Below, in pieces: positions 23,099 through 31,485 of a DNA stretch of 40,338 nucleotides. Every line of letters begins with the position of its first letter. The first letter of the stretch is position 1. This stretch comes from Oligoflexia bacterium. Lineage in GTDB: Bacteria > Bdellovibrionota > Bdellovibrionia > JABDDW01. Below the pieces are notes generated by a model, which searched no databases, had not been told where the DNA came from, and was given only the letters and a program-made list of their open reading frames with translations. The translations under genes and the position numbers were made by a program. Location: NCBI GenBank assembly GCA_023250675.1, contig JAHFAE010000017.1:1-40338 (forward strand), given 5' to 3'.

Positions 23099-25693
23099 AT
23101 GACAAACGTAAATAATCTAGGTGAATATATTCTAAAAAGAACCGCCGAGCATGGTGAATCCCCCGCTTTTACCCTTAAGAACAATGAAAAAAGAACTAGT
23201 TTCACTTATAACGAGTTCAATCAGCATGTTTTAAGATTGTCATCGTCACTTAAAAAAAGGTTTAGAAACGGCCCTTTTAAAATCGGAGTTTGGGGCGAAA
23301 ACCGAATCGAGTGGTGCATTGTGGCTATTGCGACTTGGCATGCCGGGGGCACCTTGGTTCCAATTATGCACATACTCACAGATTTCGAAGTTCAGAATAT
23401 TTTAAACGCCGCAAAAGTGGATATTCTGTATGTTTCATCGAAGTTGAAGAAGAAAGGGGACTTTGGCGCCAGTGATTTGAGAAGTCTGGATTTCAAATCT
23501 TTAGGCGAAAAGATAGAGACGACAATCAAATCAGAATTCAGTGTTTCGTTAAGCAATCTTAAGTCGACTGCCGTCTTGATCTTCACATCGGGGACAACAG
23601 GTCAGCCTAAGGGCGTCATGCTTACCCACGAAAATATTTTATGCAATATCTTAGACTGCGTTGATATTATTCCGGGCAAGAAAGGGGATCGAGCCGTCAG
23701 CATTTTACCTCTTTCCCACATGTTCGAATTAACGGCCGGTTTCATCATTGCACTTCTTAAAGGGGTTACGATCAGTTACCCCGATAGTCTCAAACCCGAT
23801 GACGTTTTAAAAGAAATGCGACTTCACAAAGCAACTCTTTTAGCGGCAGTTCCATTATTTTTTGAAATCATCGATAGAAACATTCAAGGTAAACTCAAAA
23901 AACTTCCATCGTTTGTTCGAAAAGTTTTTTTAAGTCTGGGCCCCGTCGTGATGAGGTTTCCCTTCTTAGGTAAAATAATCTTTAGAACTGTACACCAAGC
24001 GTTTGGGGGCCATGTAAAATTTTTCGCTTCGGGAGGAGCAAAGATTGACCCTGAAATTATTTTGAGATTTCAACGCCTGGGTTTTCGAATGTTACAGGGG
24101 TACGGCTTAACAGAGACCTCACCCATTATTAGTTTTACTACATACAAAAATCATCGATTCGGATCCGTTGGTAAGGTCGTGCCGTCATTAAGACTTAAAA
24201 TTGATAGTCCCAACCCGTCTGGTGACGGAGAAATCTGCGTTCAAGGAAAAAGTGTATTTGCCGGGTATTTTGAAAATCCTCAAAGTACGGCAGAAGTCAT
24301 TCGCCAAGGGTGGTTTCATACAGGAGATTTGGGACGATTAGACCAAAATGGCTTTTTGTTTATTACGGGTCGAATAAAAGACATGATCGTCACTCCCAAT
24401 GGTAAGAACGTTTACCCCGAAGAAATCGAAGAAATTCTAAGGCAATCTCCCAAAATTAATGAAGTCGCTGTTCTTGGCATCGATTCGGTCAAGGGCGAAT
24501 CCATCTATGCCGTGGTTTCTCCAAACCCCGTTGGCTATTATTCTAAAAAAGAATTGACCGACGAAGTGAATCTGCTTTGCCAAGTTTTGGCTGACTATAA
24601 AAGGGTTCAAATCGTAAGGATTTTAAATGGAGAGTTTCCAAAAACTCCGACTAAAAAAATAAAAAAACACGTAATTCGAGAATTAATCTTAGGTGGCAAG
24701 TTGGATTCGGTAAGTAACGATGGGGCAAATCAAAGTGTACAAACTTTCTTAAATCTTGAAAACCCAGATGAAAAGTGGCTCTCAGAAAAACTTGCAGCCA
24801 TAACGCGAAAAACTGAAATTTGGAGGGAAGCCCAACTCAAAACCGACCTGGGAATTGATTCTTTAACTTTTATGGAAATTGTGAGTCTTCTTGAAACTCA
24901 AAAATCTGTAGTTGTGCCTGACAACCAATTTGAAAAAATATTGAAAGTTGCCGATCTGCTTAAATTGATGTCCGACGGCGAATCGGTTTTGTCAGTCCAA
25001 AAGGTGAAAGCCGATTTTGACTACAGAAAAAATAATTCGTTAATGAATAATGTTTTGAGACTCATCGTTCATGGCCTTTTTGTGAGGCCCCTGATGAAGC
25101 TCTTATTTGGCTTTCGTGTTACAGGGCGAGAAAAGATGGGTACGAAAAAAAGGGGTCTTGTTTTCACTCCCAATCACACAAGTCATTTAGATCTACTTTC
25201 TGTTTTGTCGTCGCGACCTCTGTTTGAATTAAATAAGACCTATGCGGTGGCTGCCGACGATTATTTTTTTAACACACCTTTTAAGGCATTTATCGTTCGT
25301 ATTTTCTTTAACGGAGTACCATTTGAACGTAAAGCTAGGGTGGAGCGAAGTTTTAGAGTTTGTGAAAAAATTCTAGAAGAAGGCGGCAATTTAGTTATTT
25401 TTCCGGAAGGGACTAGGTCCGTTTCTGGGTTGATGGCTCAATTCAAACCTGGTGTGGGTCGACTCTTGGCAGGCAAAGAATATTTGGCAGTACCGGGTTT
25501 GATTCGGGGTGCATACGAAGCTTACCCAAAGGGGGCCAAGTTTCCTAGGCCTCACCGCGTTTCTATTGAGTTCGGGGACCCGCTGCATTTTAACAATTTA
25601 GAGGTGCAAACCTCAAGCTACGCCACCGTAGCCAGTCACTTACAAGAGGCCGTCAAAAAAATCGCTACTAACGGTCTTTTAGCAGGCTTATAA
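23099..25693 (+). CDS. Acyl-adenylate synthetase - acyl carrier domain - PlsC acyltransferase fusion
   Basis: An 864-residue multidomain lipid enzyme. Positions here are counted from an in-frame ATG at 23081; subtract 6 for the start used. Residues about 10-540 are an AMP-forming acyl-CoA/ACP synthetase: LIFTSGTTGQPKGVMLTH (166-183), QGYGLTETSP (339-348), WFHTGDLG (411-418), and a C-terminal Lys-rich hinge. Residues about 560-632 look like an acyl carrier domain with the phosphopantetheine-type GIDSL motif (Ser594). Residues about 655-870 are a PlsC acyltransferase: NHTSHLD (698-704) and FPEGTR (774-779). This suggests activation of a fatty acid, loading on the internal carrier and transfer to a lysophospholipid or similar acceptor, like Aas but with reversed order and a built-in carrier. 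The 3' end overlaps the convergent gene by 26 bp. Confidence 0.88.
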   Translation: MTNVNNLGEYILKRTAEHGESPAFTLKNNEKRTSFTYNEFNQHVLRLSSSLKKRFRNGPFKIGVWGENRIEWCIVAIATWHAGGTLVPIMHILTDFEVQNILNAAKVDILYVSSKLKKKGDFGASDLRSLDFKSLGEKIETTIKSEFSVSLSNLKSTAVLIFTSGTTGQPKGVMLTHENILCNILDCVDIIPGKKGDRAVSILPLSHMFELTAGFIIALLKGVTISYPDSLKPDDVLKEMRLHKATLLAAVPLFFEIIDRNIQGKLKKLPSFVRKVFLSLGPVVMRFPFLGKIIFRTVHQAFGGHVKFFASGGAKIDPEIILRFQRLGFRMLQGYGLTETSPIISFTTYKNHRFGSVGKVVPSLRLKIDSPNPSGDGEICVQGKSVFAGYFENPQSTAEVIRQGWFHTGDLGRLDQNGFLFITGRIKDMIVTPNGKNVYPEEIEEILRQSPKINEVAVLGIDSVKGESIYAVVSPNPVGYYSKKELTDEVNLLCQVLADYKRVQIVRILNGEFPKTPTKKIKKHVIRELILGGKLDSVSNDGANQSVQTFLNLENPDEKWLSEKLAAITRKTEIWREAQLKTDLGIDSLTFMEIVSLLETQKSVVVPDNQFEKILKVADLLKLMSDGESVLSVQKVKADFDYRKNNSLMNNVLRLIVHGLFVRPLMKLLFGFRVTGREKMGTKKRGLVFTPNHTSHLDLLSVLSSRPLFELNKTYAVAADDYFFNTPFKAFIVRIFFNGVPFERKARVERSFRVCEKILEEGGNLVIFPEGTRSVSGLMAQFKPGVGRLLAGKEYLAVPGLIRGAYEAYPKGAKFPRPHRVSIEFGDPLHFNNLEVQTSSYATVASHLQEAVKKIATNGLLAGL

Positions 25694-27296
25694 TTTCTAA
25701 ATTCTTTTTGGCATCAGCGTGGTTGGGATCAAGTTTTAAAACTCGAGAAAATTGTAATTTGCCGCGGCTATAGATTCCCTTTTTTGAAAAGGCCATGCCC
25801 AGACCGTAATGGGCTTCAATATTTGTGGGCCCTAATTCAACTGCCTTTTCGTAATTTCTTTGAGCGTCATCATTTTGAGCTAATTTTAACTGCACAGACC
25901 CAATGCTGTTGTAGACGTTTGGATCTTTTGGATCAAGTTGTTTGGCTTTTTCAAAAGCGACGAAAGCTTCTTCGGTTTTTCCTTCAGTAGCTAAGGCAAT
26001 GCCTAGATTAAGATGTGCTTCAACAAGTTTTGGATTTAGGGCCAAAGCTTTTTCGAATTCGGTTTTGGCAAAAGGAATATTGGTCGGTGAAAAATATAAT
26101 TTGCCGATGTTGTTATAGCCGTAACTTGATTGAGGGTATTTTCTTACGACATCTTCCCAGAGCATTTCGCTTGATTGCCAAATGGTATTTCTATTGTACG
26201 TTAAAATACCAAAAACTGAAATGTAAACTCCCGCCGCAACGACGACTGGAATTTTCATCTTCGAAAAAATACTGTCTAAGAATGCACCGTAGACCATAAA
26301 GATGCCAACGCTGGATAGGTAAAGATAACGGTCCGCACGGTTGGCCAAATTGTCAAACGGCACAAATCCAAGGGCCGGGAAAATAGCAATCAAAGCAAAC
26401 AGAGCACCAAATTGTGCAAGCCTTTTGTCTCCTCGATTCCAAACCCATACAATAATGAAAATAGATATAAGAAGGGCAATCGCATCTACAATGTTAAACG
26501 GCACGGCCCCTTTTTCGTAAAAAATAGAAAGCCCAACAGGGATCAAAGATTTTGAGAGATAAAAAGGAATAGAAGTAAAACCACTTATCAATGAATCCGT
26601 AGAAATTTTTTGAACCGTGGTGCGATGAACATATGAGTTAATAGCTAAAAAAACTAAAGCTGCTAAAAAAAACGGCCATTTTCTTGTCAATGATTTCTTG
26701 TTGATGGGTTTTTCATTGAACCAATCAATTAAAATAAGCACCCCAGGAAATGTAATGGGCATCATTTTTGACATTAACGAAAGTATATAAGTGATGATGG
26801 AGTAGGGGCTTTCTCTTAAATAAAGGATACAAGAAATGAGTAAGAAAAAAGTGAATAAAACATCTTTTCTTTCGGTGATCCATGTTACGGATTCAACGTG
26901 GGTGGGATGGAGCGCAAACGCCAAAGCCGTAAAAATTGAAATGAAAGAATTCTTCTTCGTGATTTGAAAAACGAAATAATAAACAAGAATAGAATTAAGC
27001 CAATGCAATAAAACGTTATCAATATGGTAGTACAGTGGGTTCAGCCCGATGAGGCTATGTTCTATGGCGTAAGAAAAATAAACCATGGGGAGGTAATCAA
27101 CCCTTAAATCTGTAAATATTTTTGTAAGATCAAAGGCAATGACCACAGGGTTTTCGATCAAAATAGTCGGGTCATCAAGGTTAAAAAAACCTGAGCTAAA
27201 TGCAACAAAGTAAACCAGCAGGATAGGCGCTAAGAGAATAAGTGAAAGGGTAAGGAGGGAAAGAGGTCTTTTTTTATTCGCGCTAGAAGAGGTCAT
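25668..27296 (-). CDS. Multi-pass membrane protein with C-terminal TPRs (TMTC/PMT-like glycosyltransferase family)
   Basis: A 542-residue protein. The first 370 or so residues hold many membrane segments, with the early acidic pair NLDD (D41, D42) and the signature HPTHVESVTWITERKDVL (130-147), both typical of bacterial TMTC-like proteins related to GT-C mannosyltransferases. Residues about 385-540 hold four TPR units, such as EAHLNLGIALATEGKTEEAF. A role in lipid-linked sugar transfer to proteins or lipids is inferred from the fold family; no substrate can be read. Its start overlaps the end of the upstream epimerase gene by 14 bp, so the two are coexpressed, which fits sugar metabolism. The 3' end overlaps the fusion gene by 26 bp. 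Confidence 0.8.
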   Translation of the reverse strand: MTSSSANKKRPLSLLTLSLILLAPILLVYFVAFSSGFFNLDDPTILIENPVVIAFDLTKIFTDLRVDYLPMVYFSYAIEHSLIGLNPLYYHIDNVLLHWLNSILVYYFVFQITKKNSFISIFTALAFALHPTHVESVTWITERKDVLFTFFLLISCILYLRESPYSIITYILSLMSKMMPITFPGVLILIDWFNEKPINKKSLTRKWPFFLAALVFLAINSYVHRTTVQKISTDSLISGFTSIPFYLSKSLIPVGLSIFYEKGAVPFNIVDAIALLISIFIIVWVWNRGDKRLAQFGALFALIAIFPALGFVPFDNLANRADRYLYLSSVGIFMVYGAFLDSIFSKMKIPVVVAAGVYISVFGILTYNRNTIWQSSEMLWEDVVRKYPQSSYGYNNIGKLYFSPTNIPFAKTEFEKALALNPKLVEAHLNLGIALATEGKTEEAFVAFEKAKQLDPKDPNVYNSIGSVQLKLAQNDDAQRNYEKAVELGPTNIEAHYGLGMAFSKKGIYSRGKLQFSRVLKLDPNHADAKKNLEIISLLKDR

Positions 27297-28263
27297 GATC
27301 TTTTGCCCACCTTAGACTTTTTTGAACTGCATTAAATGGTGATTGGGTGACTAGGCCTAATTCCTTAGTAGCTTTTGAAGTGTCATACCAATGAAACATA
27401 GACGAGATATACAATGAATCTGAAGACAAATTCGATTTCAAACCGATTTGAGAAATTAGTCCTGTAACTTTGCTCGCAGAGCGCATTACTAAATCAGGTA
27501 GGGGAATCCATGGTGCCCTATGGCCGTCAAATCCTGCGATCCAAGCAAAAAGAGCTTTAATCGTTAGATTTTCCCCTCCCAATATATAACGTTCGCCCCG
27601 CTTTCCTTTTTCAATAGCTCGAATATGACCTTCAACGGCGTCACCGACGTCAATGGCATTTATACCGCCGTAGGAATAAAAAGGTATCTTTCCCGCAGCC
27701 ACCTTAAGCTGGGTTGATCTTGAAGATTTTAAAAAGTCTCCGGGTCCATACATGAGGCTTGGGTTAAGGATCACAGCGTCTAAATCTGTTGTCTTAATGT
27801 ATTGGCCGATGAGATCTTCTGCTTCTTTTTTGGTATCGTAATAACCAAACCCAAACTGGCCCATATTGTAGATGCTTTTTTCGTTCAACGGTGTCTCATC
27901 AAAGCTTGCACCTACAGCCGCAACACTACTTGTATGAATGAGGCGTTTAACTTTGTTTTTAAGAATAGCTTTGATGATATTTTCGGTTCCACCTACATTG
28001 ACATCGTACATTTTTTGGTACTCGCGGGGGGAATATGAAATCAAAGCAGCCACATGAAAAACAAAATCAATGTCACCGCATGCCCGATCGACTGAATCCA
28101 AATCCGTCACGTCACCCAGGGCCGATTCGTAGGCGAGCCCGTGAAGTAATTGCATATCGCTGGTTTTTCGGTGAAGAATCCGAACACCATAGCCTTTATC
28201 AACGAGGTTACGTGCCAGAGTACTTCCCAAAAAACCATTTCCGCCTGTTACTAAGACTTTCAC
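27283..28263 (-). CDS. NAD-dependent epimerase/dehydratase (extended SDR)
   Basis: A 326-residue extended short-chain dehydrogenase. The N-terminus has the Rossmann motif TGGNGFLG (6-13), and the catalytic Tyr-x3-Lys is in YDTKK with an upstream Ser in HTSSVAAVG. It resembles dihydroflavonol-4-reductase-like and hopanoid-associated sugar epimerases; the substrate is open. The start codon is GTG at 28263 with GGGG 6 nt upstream. It is followed by the overlapping TMTC-like gene, so a nucleotide-sugar or polyprenyl-sugar substrate is plausible. It is divergent from the cyclodeaminase-family gene. Confidence 0.88.
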   Translation of the reverse strand: MKVLVTGGNGFLGSTLARNLVDKGYGVRILHRKTSDMQLLHGLAYESALGDVTDLDSVDRACGDIDFVFHVAALISYSPREYQKMYDVNVGGTENIIKAILKNKVKRLIHTSSVAAVGASFDETPLNEKSIYNMGQFGFGYYDTKKEAEDLIGQYIKTTDLDAVILNPSLMYGPGDFLKSSRSTQLKVAAGKIPFYSYGGINAIDVGDAVEGHIRAIEKGKRGERYILGGENLTIKALFAWIAGFDGHRAPWIPLPDLVMRSASKVTGLISQIGLKSNLSSDSLYISSMFHWYDTSKATKELGLVTQSPFNAVQKSLRWAKDHDLF

Positions 28264-28276
28264 TTTGACCCCATGC

Positions 28277-28305
28277 TTGACATCACATGCAGCTTTGCTT
28301 AATTA
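28277..28305 (+). promoter_or_regulatory. Promoter of the ornithine-cyclodeaminase-family gene
   Basis: A consensus TTGACA (28277-28282) and TAATTA (28300-28305) lie 17 bp apart. The predicted start is about 28312, leaving a 19-nt leader with GAGG before the ATG at 28331. Confidence 0.6.
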
Positions 28306-28330
28306 CATCTTTTTCAATAGTGAGGAAACC

Positions 28331-29305
28331 ATGAAAAGCCAAGAATTTCTCTATCTATCTAGAGCCGACGTAGAAAAAACCGATTTACCTATGTCGCGCA
28401 TCATTCAAGCTTTAGAAGAAATGTTTTTAGAAAAGGCCTTGGGCCGAACAGAGATGCCCCCTAAACCCGGTATTCACCCTTTGAGCGATGCTTTTATTCA
28501 TGCCATGCCCGCTTATTTGCCAAGCGCTAAAGCTGCCGGTCTGAAATGGGTCTCGGGGTTTCCACAAAATCAATCTCAAAAACTTGCTTATATCAATGGA
28601 CTGATTATTTTAAATGATCCAAAAACGGGAATCCCTATTTCTGTGATGGATTGCACTTGGATCACAGGCAAGAGAACAGGAGCAGCCACTGCGGTTTCTG
28701 CTAAGTATTTGGCCAGACCTGATAGTTCGACCATTGGGATAATTGCATGTGGTGTGCAAGGTCGGGATAATTTAGAGGCCATTTCTAAAGTGTTTAAAAT
28801 TTCAAAAGTAAAAGCATTTGACATCTACCCTGAAGTTTCAAAAAATTTTGCTCTAGAAATGTCAGAAAAATTAGCCGTAGAAATTGAACCAGTAAAATCA
28901 GCTAAAGATGCAGTGGTTGGCCTTGACATGGTCGTTACAAGCGGACCCATACTTAAAAATCCTGAACCAGTAATAGAAAAAAATTGGCTTGATGAGGGAG
29001 CTTTTGCCAGTGCGGTAGATTTTGATTCTTATTGGCAAGGCGAAGCTCAAATGCAGATGGATCTCATTGTGACCGACGACATTCCCCAGCTCAATTATTA
29101 TCGACAATCAGGATATTTCAAAAAAACTCCAAATGTTGAAATTGAAATCGGGCAAATAGTTTCAGGCAAAAAACAAGGTCGATTATCGACAAATCAAAGG
29201 ACTTTGGCGATCAATTTGGGAATTGCATTAGACGATATGGCCACAGCCATTCTTGTTTACAAAGCGGCGATAGAATTGGGAATTGGGGCGCAATTACCTC
29301 TGTAA
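28331..29305 (+). CDS. Ornithine cyclodeaminase / mu-crystallin family enzyme
   Basis: A 324-residue NAD(P)-binding protein. The start at 28331 is chosen because GAGG lies 6 nt upstream and the promoter lies downstream of the alternative in-frame start at 28265. Family marks: GLKWVSGFPQN, an internal TGKRTGAATAVSAKYLARPD, then the Rossmann segment IGIIACGVQGRDNLEA, and VDFDSYW near the active region. The family includes ornithine cyclodeaminase (ornithine to proline plus ammonia), alanine dehydrogenase and imine reductases, which cannot be told apart by eye. The gene stands alone on its strand, with no proline or arginine genes nearby. Confidence 0.87.
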   Translation: MKSQEFLYLSRADVEKTDLPMSRIIQALEEMFLEKALGRTEMPPKPGIHPLSDAFIHAMPAYLPSAKAAGLKWVSGFPQNQSQKLAYINGLIILNDPKTGIPISVMDCTWITGKRTGAATAVSAKYLARPDSSTIGIIACGVQGRDNLEAISKVFKISKVKAFDIYPEVSKNFALEMSEKLAVEIEPVKSAKDAVVGLDMVVTSGPILKNPEPVIEKNWLDEGAFASAVDFDSYWQGEAQMQMDLIVTDDIPQLNYYRQSGYFKKTPNVEIEIGQIVSGKKQGRLSTNQRTLAINLGIALDDMATAILVYKAAIELGIGAQLPL

Positions 29306-29430
29306 TTTGAATTATGATAACAAAATTGAGAACGATTATTTTCTCCACTTAGGCCTAGGCCAAGGTCTGGGAATTTGGTTTCAAATTGACTCAAAAATAG
29401 AGTCAAAACGAATCTACAATATGTTACTAG

Positions 29431-29459
29431 TTGTTGAAAAAACTGGAGAATTTTAATTC
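29431..29459 (+). promoter_or_regulatory. Promoter candidate for the leader and the 594-aa exported protein gene
   Basis: TTGTTG (29431-29436) and TAATTC (29454-29459) are 17 bp apart, just before the self-complementary segment. The predicted leader is about 145 nt. Confidence 0.4.
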
Positions 29460-29460
29460 A

Positions 29461-29560
29461 GTCAGGGGCCAGCAATGCACTAGACAAAGTGCCGTAAATG
29501 TCCCGGGACTTTCGGTCCCCTGACGATGGGCTTGTCATCAAGAAAACCATTGAGTAGCGT
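29461..29560 (+). ncRNA. Candidate structured 5' leader (possible cis-regulatory RNA), class not recognised
   Basis: GTCAGGGG (29461-29468) pairs perfectly with CCCCTGAC (29517-29524). Inside, GCACT (29477-29481) pairs with AGTGC (29488-29492) around a 6-nt loop. GGGAC (29505-29509) can also pair with GTCCC (29515-29519), but this uses bases of the outer stem, so the two pairings exclude each other, as in RNA switches. A further ATGG/CCAT stem with an inner CTTG/CAAG hairpin follows (about 29525-29551). I do not recognise a known riboswitch core. It sits between a promoter and a gene, 50 nt before the start codon. A stand-alone small RNA is the alternative. Confidence 0.4.
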
Positions 29561-29611
29561 TAGTGGGGTCGGGAATTTGATCTTAACTCGCAAGTTTCAG
29601 GGAGGAACTAA

Positions 29612-31396
29612 ATGATTAAAAATCTATTGGCATTTTTACTTATCTTTGTATTCGCCACTTCGGTGTGGGCGAAGTTGCCCAGCAATTGGCAAGAAATTAT
29701 TGATAGTTCTAAATACGTAAAGGCACCGACCATAGAGCAAGTGAATCAAAAATGGATGGAGGCCTCGGGTGGTCCTCAAACATTTTTTGTAGGCGATCGT
29801 TTCGTATTTTTGTTTGATCCCAGCGGGCGACCGGTTGTGGTCTTTGACCTAGCTCTTGATCAAGTCACCACCAAGGACATGATCTTGGGGGCTATGGGTA
29901 TAGGGCGTTTTTCTTTACGCGACATATTTCATAAATATAAGGCCGCAAAGGAACGTCCAAAAGACATGCTGAAAAATGACGGCGAAGTAAAGCCAGAATC
30001 CGAACTTGCTTACGATGCCCAAGATGAGGCAAATTACCAAGATTTTTATGATCACATTGATGGTGCAGAAAAAGACACTTTACCCGCTCCCAATGAAAAT
30101 GATGTGGTTCGGGGGTACAAAGAATTTGCCAACTTAGAATTTAACGACGCTTGGATTGCAAACCATGGCAGCGTGCAAATTAAATCAGGCAAAGGATCAA
30201 GAAAAGGGTTTTTGCCAGCATCTTTCACTCTGGGAGACCTCTTTACAACGGAGAAACAGCAAAAAGGATTTCTTGCTTTTGCTGAAAAATTTAGCAGAAT
30301 CATTTATCGATCACCCATTCCCTATGCAAACTCTAATCAATTTCTCTCCCAATTTAGAATGGATTGGAGTGATCAAACTAAAGAATTCACCATGGTCTTT
30401 TCGCCGGATAAAGGTATTAAGCCTCCTAAACTTCCAGGTTGGGTTATCAACTACACCAACCCGCTGGATTTGTTAGCTTATAAGTTTAGTCTAAGGGATT
30501 TGTCTTCAAATTCCCAATACGCCGAAATTTTTCTCGGGAAGATTGGTGTTATCTTAGGGATTATGCTTGATCGCGTAACGAATAATTTAGAATCCCAAAT
30601 GGATGCCCATGAAAACCAATTGGGAGCCCTTCTTGAGAGTGCATTACGAGGGGAATATCAGATCGATATTCCCATGAACCAACTTCGGGCATTTGTGGAT
30701 CTCACGGTGACCATGGTCTATCTCAATAAAATGTTGAACACCGATGACATCACCAATGGTCCTAAAAAGCGCCGTCAAGTTTTTGCTGATGAAGAAAAAT
30801 ACAGAAAGCAGAACTTAGATTGGTTGAAGAAGAAAGGCTATGACATTCAAGTGTGGACGGATGGTCGTTTCGCAACAGTCTGCAAAAAAGGAAAGCGAAA
30901 AGGGATTTTCTCTCTCGTCATCGGACGGGAGTGGATTACCCATCACCCGTCGGTGCATTACTATGATTCAGCACCCTGGTATAAGTCAGCATCAAGAATT
31001 GGTTTAGAACTTTTCACCGATGCTGTTAGGTATATTATGCCAAACAGCCAAGTGATTTCTCAGTGGCTGACTAATTTTATTCGAATTCCATTTCAGTTCT
31101 ATTTGCCAACCCATTTCTGGGACATCTTATTTAGGGACCGCGCCTACGTTGAAACGGCCTACGAAGGTCACGCGTTGGGTTTGATTAACGAAACATTGGC
31201 CGGTCGATTTAAGGAGATTCCAGGTTACTCCAATGACGACGTGATGAAGGTCCAAAAGGCTTTTTACAATCAAAGGCAAAATACGTTTGATGTAAGCCTC
31301 AAGAATGAAAAAGCTCATATTGCGATGAATTGGAAGTTGGTTCAAGATTGGCTCAACGGCAAACAAGATTTGGTCTTAACTACAGACTTGAATTAA
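29612..31396 (+). CDS. Large exported protein of unknown function
   Basis: A 594-residue protein with a clear Sec signal peptide (MIKNLLAFLLIFVFATSVWA) and a strong GGGAGGAA ribosome-binding site. I recognise no domain. The mature part is mixed in character, rich in aromatic and charged residues, with acidic stretches around residues 115-160 and no obvious repeats, membrane segments or clustered Cys. It is probably periplasmic or secreted. It is preceded by a possible structured leader and followed by a good intrinsic terminator, so it is a single-gene unit. The carboxypeptidase gene after the terminator is on the same strand but probably separate. Confidence 0.8.
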   Translation: MIKNLLAFLLIFVFATSVWAKLPSNWQEIIDSSKYVKAPTIEQVNQKWMEASGGPQTFFVGDRFVFLFDPSGRPVVVFDLALDQVTTKDMILGAMGIGRFSLRDIFHKYKAAKERPKDMLKNDGEVKPESELAYDAQDEANYQDFYDHIDGAEKDTLPAPNENDVVRGYKEFANLEFNDAWIANHGSVQIKSGKGSRKGFLPASFTLGDLFTTEKQQKGFLAFAEKFSRIIYRSPIPYANSNQFLSQFRMDWSDQTKEFTMVFSPDKGIKPPKLPGWVINYTNPLDLLAYKFSLRDLSSNSQYAEIFLGKIGVILGIMLDRVTNNLESQMDAHENQLGALLESALRGEYQIDIPMNQLRAFVDLTVTMVYLNKMLNTDDITNGPKKRRQVFADEEKYRKQNLDWLKKKGYDIQVWTDGRFATVCKKGKRKGIFSLVIGREWITHHPSVHYYDSAPWYKSASRIGLELFTDAVRYIMPNSQVISQWLTNFIRIPFQFYLPTHFWDILFRDRAYVETAYEGHALGLINETLAGRFKEIPGYSNDDVMKVQKAFYNQRQNTFDVSLKNEKAHIAMNWKLVQDWLNGKQDLVLTTDLN

Positions 31397-31420
31397 TTGG
31401 TTGAAATTGCAGTAACATTG

Positions 31421-31455
31421 AGCCCTTAACAGTAAAATGTTAAGGGCTTTTTTTT
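31421..31455 (+). terminator. Intrinsic terminator after the 594-aa exported protein gene
   Basis: AGCCCTTAACA (31421-31431) and TGTTAAGGGCT (31438-31448) form a perfect 11-bp stem with a 6-nt loop, followed by a run of eight T (31448-31455). It starts 25 nt after the stop codon. Confidence 0.93.
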
Positions 31456-31485
31456 GCTTTACAGCCATGTAATAGGAGAATAGTT

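Larger units (their letters stand above)
29306..29611. other. Gene-free stretch before the 594-aa exported protein, holding a candidate structured leader
   Basis: No protein gene was found. Near 29387-29409 there is a perfect inverted repeat, TTGACTC and GAGTCAA around 7 bp, possibly an operator. A promoter pair and a self-complementary segment follow and are annotated separately. The ribosome-binding site of the next gene (GGGAGGAA) is at its end. Confidence 0.55.

Noticed and set aside
29461-29560. Assignment of the leader to the c-di-GMP-I (GEMM) class
   Set aside because: The conserved GEMM core sequences and tetraloop-receptor are not present; only a structured leader can be supported.
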